Assembly (NCBI GenBank): GCA_004143945.1
Contig: SEHB01000008.1
Span: 160,714 to 224,713, forward strand
DNA from: Lysobacteraceae bacterium
GTDB lineage: Bacteria; Pseudomonadota; Gammaproteobacteria; Xanthomonadales; Rhodanobacteraceae
Direction of reading: 5' to 3'
DNA: 64,000 nucleotides
A program made the position numbers and the translations under genes. The notes below the pieces were generated by a model. It had not been told where the DNA came from. It was given only the letters and a program-made list of their open reading frames with translations, and searched no databases. This document shows positions 52,959 to 62,396 of this stretch, piece after piece (the stretch's first letter is position 1; every line of letters begins with the position of its first letter).

Positions 52959-54116
52959 TCAGGACTTGCCGTGGAACAGCTCGCGGCCGATCAGCATGCG
53001 GCGGATCTCGTTGGTGCCGGCACCGATCTCGTAGAGCTTGGCGTCGCGCAGGATGCGGCCGGCCGGGTACTCGTTGATGTAGCCGTTGCCGCCGAGCGCC
53101 TGGATCGCCTCGAGCGCGACCTGCACCGCCGACTGCGATGCGTGCAGCAGGCATGAGGCCGGGTCGATGCGCGACTTGATGCCCGCGTCGTAGTTCTGCG
53201 CGACGAGGTAGGCATAGGCGCGCGAGGACTGCAGCGCAGTGTACATGTCGGCGATCTTGCCCTGCATGAGCCCGAACGTGCCGATCGGCGCGTTGAACTG
53301 CTTGCGCTCGCGCACGTAGGGCAGGGCGGCGTCGACGGCGGCCTGCATCAGGCCGATCGGTCCGCCCGAGAGCACGAGGCGCTCGGTGTCGAGGCCGCTC
53401 ATGAGCACGCGCACGCCTTCGTTGACCTCGCCAACGCGGTTCGCATCGGGGATCTCGCAGTCGTCGAACACGAGTTCGCAGGTGTTGGAGCCGCGCATGC
53501 CGAGCTTGTCGAGCTTCTGCGCGGTCGAAAAGCCCTTCATGCCCTTCTCGACGAGGAACGCGGTCATGCAGCGCGAACCCGCGGGGCGATGCGCGGTGCG
53601 CATGTAGACCAGCAGCACGTCCGCATCGGGGCCGTTGGTGATCCACATCTTCGAGCCGTTCGCGACCCAGGTGTCGCCGCGCAGTTCCGCGCGGCAGGTC
53701 ATCGAACCGACCACGTCCGAGCCCGCACCGGGTTCGCTCATCGCGAGCGCGCCGACGTACTCGCCGCTGCACAGCTTCGGCAGGTACTTCTGCTTCTGTG
53801 CCTCGTTCGCGTTGTGGAAGATGTTGTTGACGCAGAGATTCGAGTGCGCGCCGTATGAAAGCCCGACCGAACCCGAGGCGCGCGAGATCTCCTCCATCGC
53901 GACCACGTGCGCGAGGTAGCCGAGCTCCGACCCGCCGTACTCGCCCGACACCGTGAGCCCGAGCAGCCCCATTTCGCCGAACTTGCGCCAGAGATCGGCC
54001 GGGAACGCGTTGTCCCGGTCGATCAGGTCGGCGCGCGGCGCGATCTCCTTCTCGGCGAACGCGCGCACGCTTTCGCGCAGGAGGTCGAGGTCTTCGCCGA
54101 GCGGGAAAGGTTTCAT
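52959..54116 (-). CDS. ivd: Isovaleryl-CoA dehydrogenase
   Basis: 385 residues. FAD acyl-CoA dehydrogenase of leucine degradation: [42 protein letters not shown] and [13 protein letters not shown] are all IVD-typical. The catalytic base lies early, in [13 protein letters not shown] (about E245), the position that distinguishes isovaleryl-CoA dehydrogenase from short-chain enzymes. The C-terminus [20 protein letters not shown] is intact. Cooperates in leucine breakdown with LiuB (41.2 kb) and leucine dehydrogenase (next gene). Confidence 0.95.
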   Translation of the reverse strand: MKPFPLGEDLDLLRESVRAFAEKEIAPRADLIDRDNAFPADLWRKFGEMGLLGLTVSGEYGGSELGYLAHVVAMEEISRASGSVGLSYGAHSNLCVNNIFHNANEAQKQKYLPKLCSGEYVGALAMSEPGAGSDVVGSMTCRAELRGDTWVANGSKMWITNGPDADVLLVYMRTAHRPAGSRCMTAFLVEKGMKGFSTAQKLDKLGMRGSNTCELVFDDCEIPDANRVGEVNEGVRVLMSGLDTERLVLSGGPIGLMQAAVDAALPYVRERKQFNAPIGTFGLMQGKIADMYTALQSSRAYAYLVAQNYDAGIKSRIDPASCLLHASQSAVQVALEAIQALGGNGYINEYPAGRILRDAKLYEIGAGTNEIRRMLIGRELFHGKS

Positions 54117-54125
54117 GGGCGAGAT

Positions 54126-54245
54126 CCGGGAATGGGGAATGGAGAATGGGGAATGGTAAAGGCAAATGGACCGTCGTGGCCCGCGGAACCTGCAGGGCTC
54201 CAGGCTCTTGCCCTTTCTACTCCCTATTCCCTATTCCCTATTCCC
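54126..54245. repeat. Family D palindrome (GGGAATGGGGAATGG / CCCTATTCCCTATTCCC)
   Basis: A run of GGAATGGGGAATGGAGAATG near 54129-54160 faces TCCCTATTCCCTATTCCCTA near 54220-54245. It fills the gap between ivd and the leucine dehydrogenase stop. Confidence 0.7.
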
Positions 54246-54250
54246 CACCA

Positions 54251-55354
54251 TCACTGCCCGCGCATGCGCCCGAGGAAGCGCGGCCCGTTGTTGCCCATCG
54301 TCGGCAGCTTGATCTTGCCGATCGCGCTGATGCGCTCCTCGGCCATGCGGTCCGCCGCCTTGTAGGTCGGGATCTGGTCGCGGTCGGCGATCTGGAAGAT
54401 GCGCGAGAGGTTGTAGTAGATCGTGCGCATCATGCGCATCGCGCGTTCGCGGTTGTAGCCGTCGATCTCGAGCGAGACGTTCATCACGCCGCCCGCGTTG
54501 ACCGCGTAGTCGGGCGCGTACAGCACGCCGCGGCGCGCGAGTTCGTCGCCGATCGCGTCGGTCGCGAGCTGGTTGTTCGCGGCGCCGCAGATGACCTTCG
54601 CCTTGATGCGGTCGATCGTCGCCTCGTTGAGCGTGCCGCCGAGCGCGCAGGGGCTGTAGACGTCCGCGTCGACGTCGTAGATCTCCTCGAGGCCGACCGC
54701 GGTGCAGCCGTGCTCGTCGACCGCCTTCTGCACGAGCTCCTTGTTGATGTCGGTGACGAACACCTTCGCGCCCTGCTCGCGCAGCAGCTTGATGAACTCC
54801 ATGCCGACGTGGCCGGCACCCTGCACCGCGAAGCTGTACTTGCCGATGTCCTCGTTGCCGAACTTGTGGTTCAGCGCGGCCATCAGGCCCTGCAGCGTGC
54901 CGAATGCGGTGAACGGCGAGGGATCGCCCGAGCCGCCATGCACCTGGTGCACGCCGGTCACGAATTCGGTCTCGCGGAACACCCACTCCATGTCGTTGAC
55001 GTCGATGCCGACGTCCTCGGCCGTGATGTAGCGGCCGTTGAGCGAGTTGACGAAGCGGCCGAACGCGCGGAACAGCGCTTCGGACTTGTCCTTGGACGGG
55101 TCGCCGATGATCACCGCCTTGCCGCCGCCGAGGTTGAGGCCGGCCACCGCGTTCTTGTAGGTCATGCCGCGCGACAGGCGCAGCACGTCGTTGAGCGCTT
55201 CCGCCTCGCTCTTGTACGGCCACATGCGCAGGCCGCCGAGCGCCGGGCCGAGCACGCTGTTGTGAACCGCGATGATGGCCTTCAGGCCCGCGTCCTTGTT
55301 GTGGCAGAACACGACCTGCTCGTGACCGGTGTTGGCGACGGTTTCGAAAATCAT
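54251..55354 (-). CDS. ldh: Leucine (branched-chain amino acid) dehydrogenase
   Basis: 367 residues from ATG 55354 (SD AGGAG). Glu/Leu/Phe/Val dehydrogenase family: substrate and catalytic stretch ALGGLRMWPYKSEAEALNDVLRLSRGMTYKNAVAGLNLGGGKAVI with two catalytic Lys, active-site Asp in TAEDVGID, NAD fold FAVQGAGHVGMEFIKLLREQGAKVFVTD and C-terminal PDYAVNAGGVMNV. Oxidatively deaminates leucine, valine or isoleucine to 2-oxo acids, feeding the ivd/LiuB route. It ends in RFLGRMRGQ and lies 135 bp downstream of ivd's start region. Confidence 0.94.
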   Translation of the reverse strand: MIFETVANTGHEQVVFCHNKDAGLKAIIAVHNSVLGPALGGLRMWPYKSEAEALNDVLRLSRGMTYKNAVAGLNLGGGKAVIIGDPSKDKSEALFRAFGRFVNSLNGRYITAEDVGIDVNDMEWVFRETEFVTGVHQVHGGSGDPSPFTAFGTLQGLMAALNHKFGNEDIGKYSFAVQGAGHVGMEFIKLLREQGAKVFVTDINKELVQKAVDEHGCTAVGLEEIYDVDADVYSPCALGGTLNEATIDRIKAKVICGAANNQLATDAIGDELARRGVLYAPDYAVNAGGVMNVSLEIDGYNRERAMRMMRTIYYNLSRIFQIADRDQIPTYKAADRMAEERISAIGKIKLPTMGNNGPRFLGRMRGQ

Positions 55355-55549
55355 GGCGACTCCTGACGCGAAAAAGCCCACCCGCGGCGGCCGCGCAATG
55401 CGAACCGGGTCGGAATGGGCGCAAGGGGTTGAACGGCTTGTGGAAACCGGCACTGCACGCGGCGGGCCGGCGGAACGCGGCGCGTAGTGTAGACCCGACG
55501 CGCAGGCGGGGACAGTGGCATGCCCGCCCGTCGCAGGGTGCAAAAATAC

Positions 55550-55565
55550 GAACGATCGTGCTATT
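55550..55565. promoter_or_regulatory. Putative TetR operator (copy 1)
   Basis: GAACGATCGTGCTATT ends 8 bp before the tetR ATG. It contains the palindromic core ACGATCGT and recurs, inverted, at 56218-56233 by the next gene start. Probable autoregulatory operator overlapping the promoter. Confidence 0.6.
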
Positions 55566-55573
55566 GTAGCGCC

Positions 55574-56176
55574 ATGTCGATCCAGCCAACCACGTCCAAG
55601 GGCGCCGCGACGCGCGAGCTGATCGTGGACCGCGCCTACGCGATCGCATGCCGCGACGGACTCGAAGGCCTGTCGATCGGCGACCTCGCGCACGCGGTCG
55701 GCATGTCCAAGAGCGGCGTGTTCGCGCATTTCGGTTCGCGCGAAGGCCTGCAGCTCGCGGTGCTCGAGAGCGCCGCCACGCGCTTCGGCGAAGCGGTGCT
55801 GATCCCCGCGGTGCGTGCGCGGCGCGGACTCGCGCGCGTGCGGGCGATGGGGCAGGGCTGGTTCGACTGGGTCCGCGACAATCGCCAGGGCTGCCTGATC
55901 CACGGTGCCATCGGCGAATTCGATGCGCGCCCGGGCCCGTTGCACGATGCAGTCGTCGCGCTGATGCAGCGCTGGCGCGATGCGACCTCGCGCGCGATCA
56001 ACATGGCGGTCGAGATCGGCGATCTGCGTAGCGACACCGATGCCGCGCAGATGTCGTTCGAGATCTTCGGCATCGCACTCGCGTTGCACACCGATATCCG
56101 GCTGTTCGAACCCGAGACCGCGCGCGTGCACGCCGATCGTGCACTCGAGCGACTGCTCGCCTCCCAATCCCCCTGA
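55574..56176 (+). CDS. TetR/AcrR family transcriptional repressor
   Basis: 200 residues from ATG 55574. N-terminal helix-turn-helix (ATRELIVDRAYAIACRDGLEGLSIGDLAHAVGMSKSGVFAHFGSREGLQLAVLESA) followed by a helical ligand domain (WFDWVRDNRQGCLIHGAIGEFDARPGPLHDAVVALMQRWRDATSRAINMAVEIGDL). The C-terminal part matches TetR proteins that often control alpha/beta hydrolase or lipid genes. An alpha/beta hydrolase gene starts 17 bp downstream. Operator-like repeats occur upstream of tetR and at that gene's start. Confidence 0.93.
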   Translation: MSIQPTTSKGAATRELIVDRAYAIACRDGLEGLSIGDLAHAVGMSKSGVFAHFGSREGLQLAVLESAATRFGEAVLIPAVRARRGLARVRAMGQGWFDWVRDNRQGCLIHGAIGEFDARPGPLHDAVVALMQRWRDATSRAINMAVEIGDLRSDTDAAQMSFEIFGIALALHTDIRLFEPETARVHADRALERLLASQSP

Positions 56177-56193
56177 CGCTTCCCGAGGTTGCC

Positions 56194-57120
56194 ATGGCCA
56201 CCACCGCTGTCCCGAGGAATAGCACGATCGTTCGAAACCATCGGCTGCTCGCGCTGCGCGCGCGCTTCGCGCTCGGCAGCTGGCTGCACCCGCGCGCGAC
56301 GCTGCATCGCGCGTACGAACTGTTCTGCACGCCGCTCGCGAGTTCACGCGAGCGCGCGGTCGCCGCGGAAGACCAAGGCGCGCGCATGAGCGACTTTGCG
56401 TACGGCAGCGAGCGGCTCGCGCTCTACACCTGGGGCGATCCGTCACGCGAACCGTACGTCCTGTTCGCACACGGCTGGTCGAGTCACGCGCTGCGTTTCG
56501 TTCCGTGGATCGCGGCGTTGCGCGCGAGCGGCCATGCGGTCGTCGCGTTCGACCAGGTCGGCCATGGCCGCAGCAGCGGGCGGCGATCGAATCTTCCGGA
56601 CTTCGCGCACGCGCTCGCCGCGGTCGCGCACCGGCATGGCGAGGCGGCCGCGATCATCGGCCACTCGCTCGGTGGCGCGGCGACGATGCTCGCGCTCTCG
56701 CAGGGCGTGGCCGCACGGCGCGCGATCCTCGTCGCGCCCGCAGCCGACCCGCATGCGGCGGCCTCGCGCTTCGCGCGCTTCGTCGGCCTCGCCGAACATC
56801 TCGGCGCGCGCCTGTTCGAGGAATACGAAGCCGCCCATCCGGTGCGTGCCGACGCGTTGCAGGCGCACCTGCATGCGCCGCACATCGCGCGACCCGCGCT
56901 GATCGTGCACGACCTCGGCGACCGCGAAGTGCCGTGGGCCGAAGGCGAGCGCTACGCGCGCCACTGGCACGGCGCGCGCCTGCTGACGACCACGGGACTT
57001 GGCCACCACCGCATCCTCGATGCGCCCGAGGTCATCGATTCGGCGCTGCGCTTCCTGCAGGGCGAGACCGTCGGTGATCGCGTGGTGAGTTCGCCGAATC
57101 TGCCGTACGGGTTTGCGTGA
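56194..57120 (+). CDS. Alpha/beta hydrolase
   Basis: 308 residues from ATG 56194 (SD GAGGT). Nucleophile elbow GHSLGGAATM, oxyanion HGWSSHALRFV, and likely acid and His in VHDLGDREVPWAEG and GLGHHRILDAPEVID. A helical N-terminal extension of ~60 residues precedes the fold. Cotranscribed with the TetR gene; the second operator copy lies within codons 9-14, so its use as a start-proximal roadblock is possible. A downstream start (MSDFAYGSERLALY) cannot be excluded. Substrate unknown; probably lipid- or ester-derived. Confidence 0.87.
   Translation: MATTAVPRNSTIVRNHRLLALRARFALGSWLHPRATLHRAYELFCTPLASSRERAVAAEDQGARMSDFAYGSERLALYTWGDPSREPYVLFAHGWSSHALRFVPWIAALRASGHAVVAFDQVGHGRSSGRRSNLPDFAHALAAVAHRHGEAAAIIGHSLGGAATMLALSQGVAARRAILVAPAADPHAAASRFARFVGLAEHLGARLFEEYEAAHPVRADALQAHLHAPHIARPALIVHDLGDREVPWAEGERYARHWHGARLLTTTGLGHHRILDAPEVIDSALRFLQGETVGDRVVSSPNLPYGFA
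56218..56233. promoter_or_regulatory. Putative TetR operator (copy 2, inside hydrolase gene start)
   Basis: AATAGCACGATCGTTC is the exact reverse complement of the 16 bp upstream of tetR (55550-55565). It falls 24 bp into the hydrolase reading frame. Confidence 0.55.
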
Positions 57121-57138
57121 AACCACGCAGGGAACCCG

Positions 57139-57224
57139 GAGAAAAGCGCCGGCCGACCTTCGGTCGTCCAGCCTACGGAGCCTTGTAGGCTGGACGCGCG
57201 CAGCGCGGCCGGCGCCTTTTCTCT
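57139..57224. repeat. Family B palindrome
   Basis: GAGAAAAGCGCCGGCCGACC ... GGTCGTCCAGCCT-AC...GT-AGGCTGGACG ... GGCCGGCGCCTTTTCTC forms a long imperfect hairpin directly after the hydrolase stop. The same AGGCTGGACG core is found in the copies at 5.4-5.9 kb. Confidence 0.8.
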
Positions 57225-57260
57225 GCGCGCCGATCGACCTCGGTTCGTTCCGCGGGGTCG

Positions 57261-57470
57261 CGCGAAAAGCTCGGGGCTGAAGCCCCTCCGACAAGGCTCG
57301 CGCACTCGCGCCCATCTTGTGGGAGGGACTCCAGTCCCGATCGAACAGGCGAAGAGCTCGGGGCTGAAGCCCCTCCCACAGGACTCGCGGACTGTCGCCG
57401 ATCTTGTGGGAGGGACTTCAGTCCCGATCGAACAGGCGAGGAACTTGGCGCTGACGCCCCTGCCCACGAC
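57261..57470. repeat. REP family A array, 87 bp period
   Basis: Halves AAAGCTCGGGGCTGAAGCCC and TTGTGGGAGGGACTTCAGTC alternate; TTGTGGGAGG recurs at 57317 and 57404 (87 bp). The last half is degraded (GAACTTGGCGCTGACGCCCC). It fills the gap between the hydrolase and icmF. Confidence 0.88.
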
Positions 57471-57547
57471 AGCGCGCCTCGCCCCAAGGCATCCCGCGCG
57501 CCTGCCGCGTAGAATGGGCGATCTGACTCCCGCACGCCGGATACGCC

Positions 57548-60500
57548 ATGAGTTCACCCGCCCCGCACGTCGCCGCCGAAGCCATCACCGAACGCGCGCC
57601 ACTGCGCTTCGTCACGGCTGCGAGCCTGTTCGACGGCCACGACGCCGCGATCAACATCATGCGCCGCCTGATCCAGGCACAGGGCGCCGAGGTCATCCAC
57701 CTCGGCCACAACCGCTCGGTCGAGGACGTCGTGCGCGCCGCGCTGCAGGAAGACGCCGACGCGATCGCGCTGTCGTCCTACCAGGGCGGCCACGTCGAGT
57801 ACTTCAAGTACATGGTCGACATGCTGAAGGAGCGCGGGGCCGGCCACATCCGCGTGTTCGGCGGCGGCGGCGGCACGATCACGCCCGAGGAAATCCGCGA
57901 ACTCGAAGCCTACGGCGTCGAGCGCATCTACCATCCCAACGACGGCATGCACCTCGGCCTCGTCGCGATGATCGAGGACGTGGTCAAGCGTGCGCGCAGC
58001 GCGGCGGATGCGAGGACCGAAGGCCAGGCGTCCGCACTCGCCTCACCGCCGGCGCAAGTCGAGATCGACGACGAGATTGCGGTCGGCCATGCGCTCACGG
58101 TGATCGAGGAAGGCCGCCACGACGAGCACCAGCTCGAGCGACTGCGCAAGGAATGGCAGCTCGCGGGTGGCCGCACGCCGGTCATCGGCATCACCGGCAC
58201 CGGCGGCGCCGGCAAGTCCTCGGTCGTCGACGAATTGCTGCTGCGCTTCCTGCACGCATTCCCCGAGATGCGCATCGCGGTGCTTGCGGTCGACCCGACG
58301 CGGCGTCGCTCGGGCGGCGCGCTGCTCGGCGACCGCATCCGCATGAACTCGCTGCGCAACCATCGCGTGTTCATGCGCTCGATGGCGACGCGCCGCCAGC
58401 ACGTCGCGACGAACGCGATGCTCAAGGACTGTGTCGCGTTCCTCAAGGGCCAGGCCTACGACCTCGTGATCGTCGAGACCGCGGGCATCGGCCAGAGCGA
58501 TTCGGAGATCGTCGACCTCGTCGATTTCCCGATGTACGTGATGACCAGCGACTACGGCGCCGCGAGCCAGCTCGAGAAGATCGACATGCTCGACTTCGCC
58601 GAACTCGTGGTGCTCAACAAGTTCGACAAGCGCGGCGCGGAAGACGCGCTGCGCGACGTGCGCAAGCAGTGGAAGCGCAACCGCGTCGCGTTCCAGACCA
58701 AGGACGAGGACATCCCGGTCTACCCGACGATTGCGAGCCAGTTCAACGACCCGGGCGTCTCGTGGATGTTCGTGAACCTGTGCCGCCTGCTGCGCGAGAA
58801 GAAGAAAGGGGGGCAGAGTCACCATTCCCCCGATGCGTCCACCAGAACCGAATTTGTCGCGGGGAAGAATGACCCTGACCCCCTTTCTTCCCCGCACTGC
58901 GATTTCGATCCGCAGATCGACACCTCGCTGAAGGAACCGCGCGCCACCGTGCTGATCCCGGGCAGCCGCGTGCGCTACCTCGCCGAGATCGCGGAGCAGG
59001 GGCGCGGCATCAACGGGGCGATCGAGCGCGAGGCCGAGGTCGCTGACCGCGCGCAGTCGCTGTGGGAGGCGCTGAAGGAAATCGACGACGCGAAGCTGCC
59101 GAAGGCGCTCGAGCTGTACGACGCCGATGACCTCATGCTGCCCTCGAACGGCCACGCGGAGTTCAACGGCCCGGATCGCCGCAGTGGCACCGATCGGCGC
59201 AAGCAGAAGTTCAACTGGGAACTGCGACGCGAGCAGGAGGAGCGCGGCGCGGGCGACCCGAACACGGCTTCGCTCGACCGCTCGCTCGTCACGCTGCGCC
59301 AGCGCTACAACGATGCGGTGCAGTCGCTGTCGTCCGACGCGCTGCGCCTGCTGCGCGAGTGGCCGCAGCGGCTGAAGTCGATCACCGACGAGTTCACCGA
59401 ATACGAGGTGCGCGGCAAGGCGATCCGCGTCGAGAACTACCGCGAGTCGCTCTCGCACCAGAAGATCCCGAAGATCGCCGCGCCGACCTACAAGGGCTGG
59501 GGCGAGCTGCTGGTGTTCCTCAAGAAGGAGAACCTGCCGGGCTACTACCCCTACACCGGCGGCGTCTATCCGTACCGCCGCACCGGCGAGGACCCGATCC
59601 GCATGTTCGCGGGCGAGGGCACGCCCGAGCGCACGAACCGGCGCTTCCATTACCTGAGCCAGGGCTTGCCGGCCGCGCGCCTTTCCACTGCGTTCGACAG
59701 CGTCACGCTGTACGGCGAGGACCCCGCGCCGCGTCCGGACATCTACGGCAAGATCGGCAACTCCGGCGTCAACGTGCCGACGCTCGACGACATGAAGAAG
59801 CTGTACTCCGGCTTCGACCTCTGCGCGCCGACGACCTCGGTGTCGATGACGATCAACGGCCCCGCGCCGATGATCCTCGCGATGTTCATGAACACCGCGA
59901 TCGACCAGCAGGTCGAGAAGTACCTGCGCGAGGACGAGGCGCGCTGGCGCGTCGCCGAGGCGCGCATCGCGAAGCTGTTCGAGGGCCGCGCGCGCCCGCA
60001 GTACGCGGGCGAGCTGCCGAAGGGCAACGACGGCCTCGGCCTCGGCCTGCTCGGCGTCACCGGTGACCAGGTGCTCGACGCGGAGACCTACGACAAGATC
60101 AAGGCGCACACGCTCTCGACCGTGCGCGGCACCGTGCAGGCGGACATCCTCAAGGAAGACCAGGCGCAGAACACCTGCATCTTCTCGACCGAGTTCGCGC
60201 TGCGCATGATGGGCGACATCCAGCAGTTCTTCGTCGAGCAGAAGGTCCGCAACTTCTACTCGGTGTCGATTTCGGGCTACCACATCGCCGAAGCCGGCGC
60301 GAACCCGATCTCGCAGCTCGCGTTCACGCTGAGCAACGGTTTCACGATCGTCGAGTACTACCTCGCGCGCGGCATGAAGATCGACGACTTCGCGCCGAAC
60401 CTGTCGTTCTTCTTCTCCAACGGCATGGACCCCGAGTACACCGTAATCGGCCGCGTCGCGCGGCGCATCTGGGCGCGCGCGATGCGCGAGCGCTACGGCG

Positions 60501-61294
60501 CGAACGAGCGCAGCCAAATGATGAAGTACCACATCCAGACCTCGGGCCGCTCGCTGCACGCGCAGGAGATCCAGTTCAACGACATCCGCACCACGCTGCA
60601 GGCGCTGTACGCGCTGTTCGACAACTGCAACAGCCTGCACACCAACGCCTACGACGAGGCGATCACCACGCCGACCGAGGAAAGCGTGCGCCGCGCGGTC
60701 GCGATCCAGATGATCATCAACAAGGAACTCGGCCTCAACTTCTGCGAGAACCCGTGGCAGGGCAGCTTCATCGTCGACAAGCTCACCGACCTCGTCGAGG
60801 AAGCGGTGTACAAGGAGTTCGAGGCGATCAGCGAGCGCGGCGGCGTGCTCGGCGCGATGGACACGATGTACCAGCGCGGCAAGATCCAGGAGGAGAGCCT
60901 CTACTACGAACACAAGAAGCACGACGGCAGCCTGCCGCTGGTCGGCGTCAACACCTTCCTGCCGAAGGAGCACGGCGGCGACATCGTCACGGAGATCGAG
61001 CTGATCCGCAGCACCGAGGACGAGAAGGGCCAGCAGATCGACAATGTGCGTGCGTACCAAGCGAACCGCAATCGCTTGGCACCTGCGGGCGAGACGTCAC
61101 ACGAGCACCTGCCCGAAGCCGGCGAAGAGCCTCCGCTGGTTCGCGATGGGCATGGGTTGCGCTACCTGCAGGACAATGCGCGGGAGCGCCGGAATGTGTT
61201 TGCGGCGTTGATGGAGGCGGTGAAGACGCATAGCCTCGGGCAGATCAGCCATGCGCTGTACGACGTGGGAGGAGAGTATCGGCGGAATATGTAA
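57548..61294 (+). CDS. icmF: Fused isobutyryl-CoA mutase IcmF (B12 domain, G-protein chaperone and mutase)
   Basis: 1248 residues. Coenzyme B12-dependent enzyme interconverting isobutyryl-CoA and butyryl-CoA, possibly also isovaleryl/pivalyl-CoA. Domain order: B12-binding ([16 protein letters not shown], residues ~20-150, His ligand in DGH), MeaI-like GTPase ([12 protein letters not shown] near 214-225, [24 protein letters not shown]), linker, then mutase large domain ([58 protein letters not shown]) to [17 protein letters not shown]. The full IcmF architecture is present. A 30-residue block after LLREK (residues ~418-447) is encoded by an in-frame palindromic element and is absent from a typical IcmF. 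Confidence 0.96.
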   Translation: MSSPAPHVAAEAITERAPLRFVTAASLFDGHDAAINIMRRLIQAQGAEVIHLGHNRSVEDVVRAALQEDADAIALSSYQGGHVEYFKYMVDMLKERGAGHIRVFGGGGGTITPEEIRELEAYGVERIYHPNDGMHLGLVAMIEDVVKRARSAADARTEGQASALASPPAQVEIDDEIAVGHALTVIEEGRHDEHQLERLRKEWQLAGGRTPVIGITGTGGAGKSSVVDELLLRFLHAFPEMRIAVLAVDPTRRRSGGALLGDRIRMNSLRNHRVFMRSMATRRQHVATNAMLKDCVAFLKGQAYDLVIVETAGIGQSDSEIVDLVDFPMYVMTSDYGAASQLEKIDMLDFAELVVLNKFDKRGAEDALRDVRKQWKRNRVAFQTKDEDIPVYPTIASQFNDPGVSWMFVNLCRLLREKKKGGQSHHSPDASTRTEFVAGKNDPDPLSSPHCDFDPQIDTSLKEPRATVLIPGSRVRYLAEIAEQGRGINGAIEREAEVADRAQSLWEALKEIDDAKLPKALELYDADDLMLPSNGHAEFNGPDRRSGTDRRKQKFNWELRREQEERGAGDPNTASLDRSLVTLRQRYNDAVQSLSSDALRLLREWPQRLKSITDEFTEYEVRGKAIRVENYRESLSHQKIPKIAAPTYKGWGELLVFLKKENLPGYYPYTGGVYPYRRTGEDPIRMFAGEGTPERTNRRFHYLSQGLPAARLSTAFDSVTLYGEDPAPRPDIYGKIGNSGVNVPTLDDMKKLYSGFDLCAPTTSVSMTINGPAPMILAMFMNTAIDQQVEKYLREDEARWRVAEARIAKLFEGRARPQYAGELPKGNDGLGLGLLGVTGDQVLDAETYDKIKAHTLSTVRGTVQADILKEDQAQNTCIFSTEFALRMMGDIQQFFVEQKVRNFYSVSISGYHIAEAGANPISQLAFTLSNGFTIVEYYLARGMKIDDFAPNLSFFFSNGMDPEYTVIGRVARRIWARAMRERYGANERSQMMKYHIQTSGRSLHAQEIQFNDIRTTLQALYALFDNCNSLHTNAYDEAITTPTEESVRRAVAIQMIINKELGLNFCENPWQGSFIVDKLTDLVEEAVYKEFEAISERGGVLGAMDTMYQRGKIQEESLYYEHKKHDGSLPLVGVNTFLPKEHGGDIVTEIELIRSTEDEKGQQIDNVRAYQANRNRLAPAGETSHEHLPEAGEEPPLVRDGHGLRYLQDNARERRNVFAALMEAVKTHSLGQISHALYDVGGEYRRNM
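58801..58890. repeat. 90 bp palindromic element inserted in frame in icmF
   Basis: Bases 58801-58830 (GAAGAAAGGGGGGCAGAGTC...CCATTCCCC) and 58861-58890 (GGGGAAGAATGACCCTGACC...TTTCTTC) are inverted repeats matching at 25 of 30 positions, with a 30 bp loop. Length is exactly 30 codons and the icmF frame stays open. The sequence type (GGGTCAG..TCATT..CCCC) is a miniature inverted-repeat style often seen as dispersed repeats in proteobacteria. No second copy was noticed in this window. Confidence 0.85.
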
Positions 61295-61343
61295 CTCCTT
61301 GATGACGCTCTTTCCCGTAGAAATGTTTCCTAGAAGGAATTAA

Positions 61344-62396
61344 ATGAACTTCGAAATTAATTCTCAATTTGACTCACAGCGAAAGAAGGTTGATGTCGAT
61401 AATTTTGACGTTACCGTTAGAGAGCTCGTGCGCATGGTTGAAGAGGGCGAAATCGACCGGGCGCCAGAGTACCAGCGAAAATTCCGATGGGATGAGGCTC
61501 GTGAATCGAAGCTCATCGAGTCGGTCCTGCTTGGTTTGCCGGTGCCGACGATATTCATGGCAACGAATAAAGATGGTACGTGGGAGCTTGTCGACGGACT
61601 ACAGCGCATTTCATCATTAGTGCATTTCCTTGGTGACCCAGCAAAGTTGAAGTCAACAATATCCAAGAACGAAAGGCTTAAGCTGACCGGGCTGGAGAAG
61701 CTATCGCTTTTCAATGGAAAGACTTTTGACGATCTTCCAGAGCCGATTCGATTGCACCTGACGAAGCGCGCTTTGCGGGTGACGTCGTTGAGCGATAAAT
61801 CCGACTTGGATGTGCGTTTTGATACTTTTGAGAGGTTGAATACCGGCGGGATAGCTTTGTCTCCTCAGGAAATTCGCGCTTGTGTATTTCAAGGAGCGCT
61901 CTCAGATTTCCTCGAGCGCGCTGCATCGGACAGTCGATTGCAGAAGCAAATTAAGCTTCAGGAAGGTCACAAGGAAGACGGCACGCTTGAGGAGTTTGTA
62001 CTTAAGATCTTTGCTTATGCGGATCGAAGCGATTCCTTTGATGGCGCGGTAACTCGTTTTCTGAATGACTACGCGCGTGATCATCAAGCGCCAGAAAAAG
62101 TTTCAATGATGAGCTCCGAGTTTGACGTCACCATTAGAAAGTTTGCGAAAGTCAATACCGGGCCAATTCTCAAGCAGAACTACGGAGTCACTCCTCTCAA
62201 TCTTGCTGAAGCTGCGTTGGCTGGTGCGCTGTTGCTTCACCGGGAGAAAAGGAAATTTCAGCCTGCGAATAATTGGCTGCGAGACAAGCATCTCTTGAAG
62301 TTTAGTACCGGTGGCACCAACACAAAGAGGATGCTTCAGGGTCGTATTGATCGAGCCAAGCAGCTCTTAGGTGGCGCCAAGCCTGAGTTGAAGTAA
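61344..62396 (+). CDS. DUF262 domain protein (GmrSD N-terminal/ParB-like nuclease fold)
   Basis: 350 residues from ATG 61344 (SD AAGGA). DUF262 core: VDNFDVTVRELVRMVEEGEI, PEYQRKFRWDEARESKLIESVLLGLPVPTIFMA, and the nucleotide/ParB-like motif ELVDGLQRISSL (D84-R88, DGxQR form), then FERLNTGGIALSPQEIRACVF. The DUF1524 HNH nuclease half of GmrSD is absent; instead a HEPN-like gene follows directly. Base composition and codon usage are far more AT-rich than the rest of the window, indicating transfer. Probable regulatory or nucleotide-hydrolysing half of a two-gene defence or toxin-antitoxin module. Confidence 0.88.
   Translation: MNFEINSQFDSQRKKVDVDNFDVTVRELVRMVEEGEIDRAPEYQRKFRWDEARESKLIESVLLGLPVPTIFMATNKDGTWELVDGLQRISSLVHFLGDPAKLKSTISKNERLKLTGLEKLSLFNGKTFDDLPEPIRLHLTKRALRVTSLSDKSDLDVRFDTFERLNTGGIALSPQEIRACVFQGALSDFLERAASDSRLQKQIKLQEGHKEDGTLEEFVLKIFAYADRSDSFDGAVTRFLNDYARDHQAPEKVSMMSSEFDVTIRKFAKVNTGPILKQNYGVTPLNLAEAALAGALLLHREKRKFQPANNWLRDKHLLKFSTGGTNTKRMLQGRIDRAKQLLGGAKPELK

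Noticed and set aside
57319..58872. Plus-strand frame of 517 codons overlapping the start of icmF
   Set aside because: It begins in REP DNA and is out of frame with IcmF, whose domains are unambiguous.
58043..61060. Long minus-strand frame opposite icmF
   Set aside because: Composition is the typical mirror of high-GC coding sequence; no motif.
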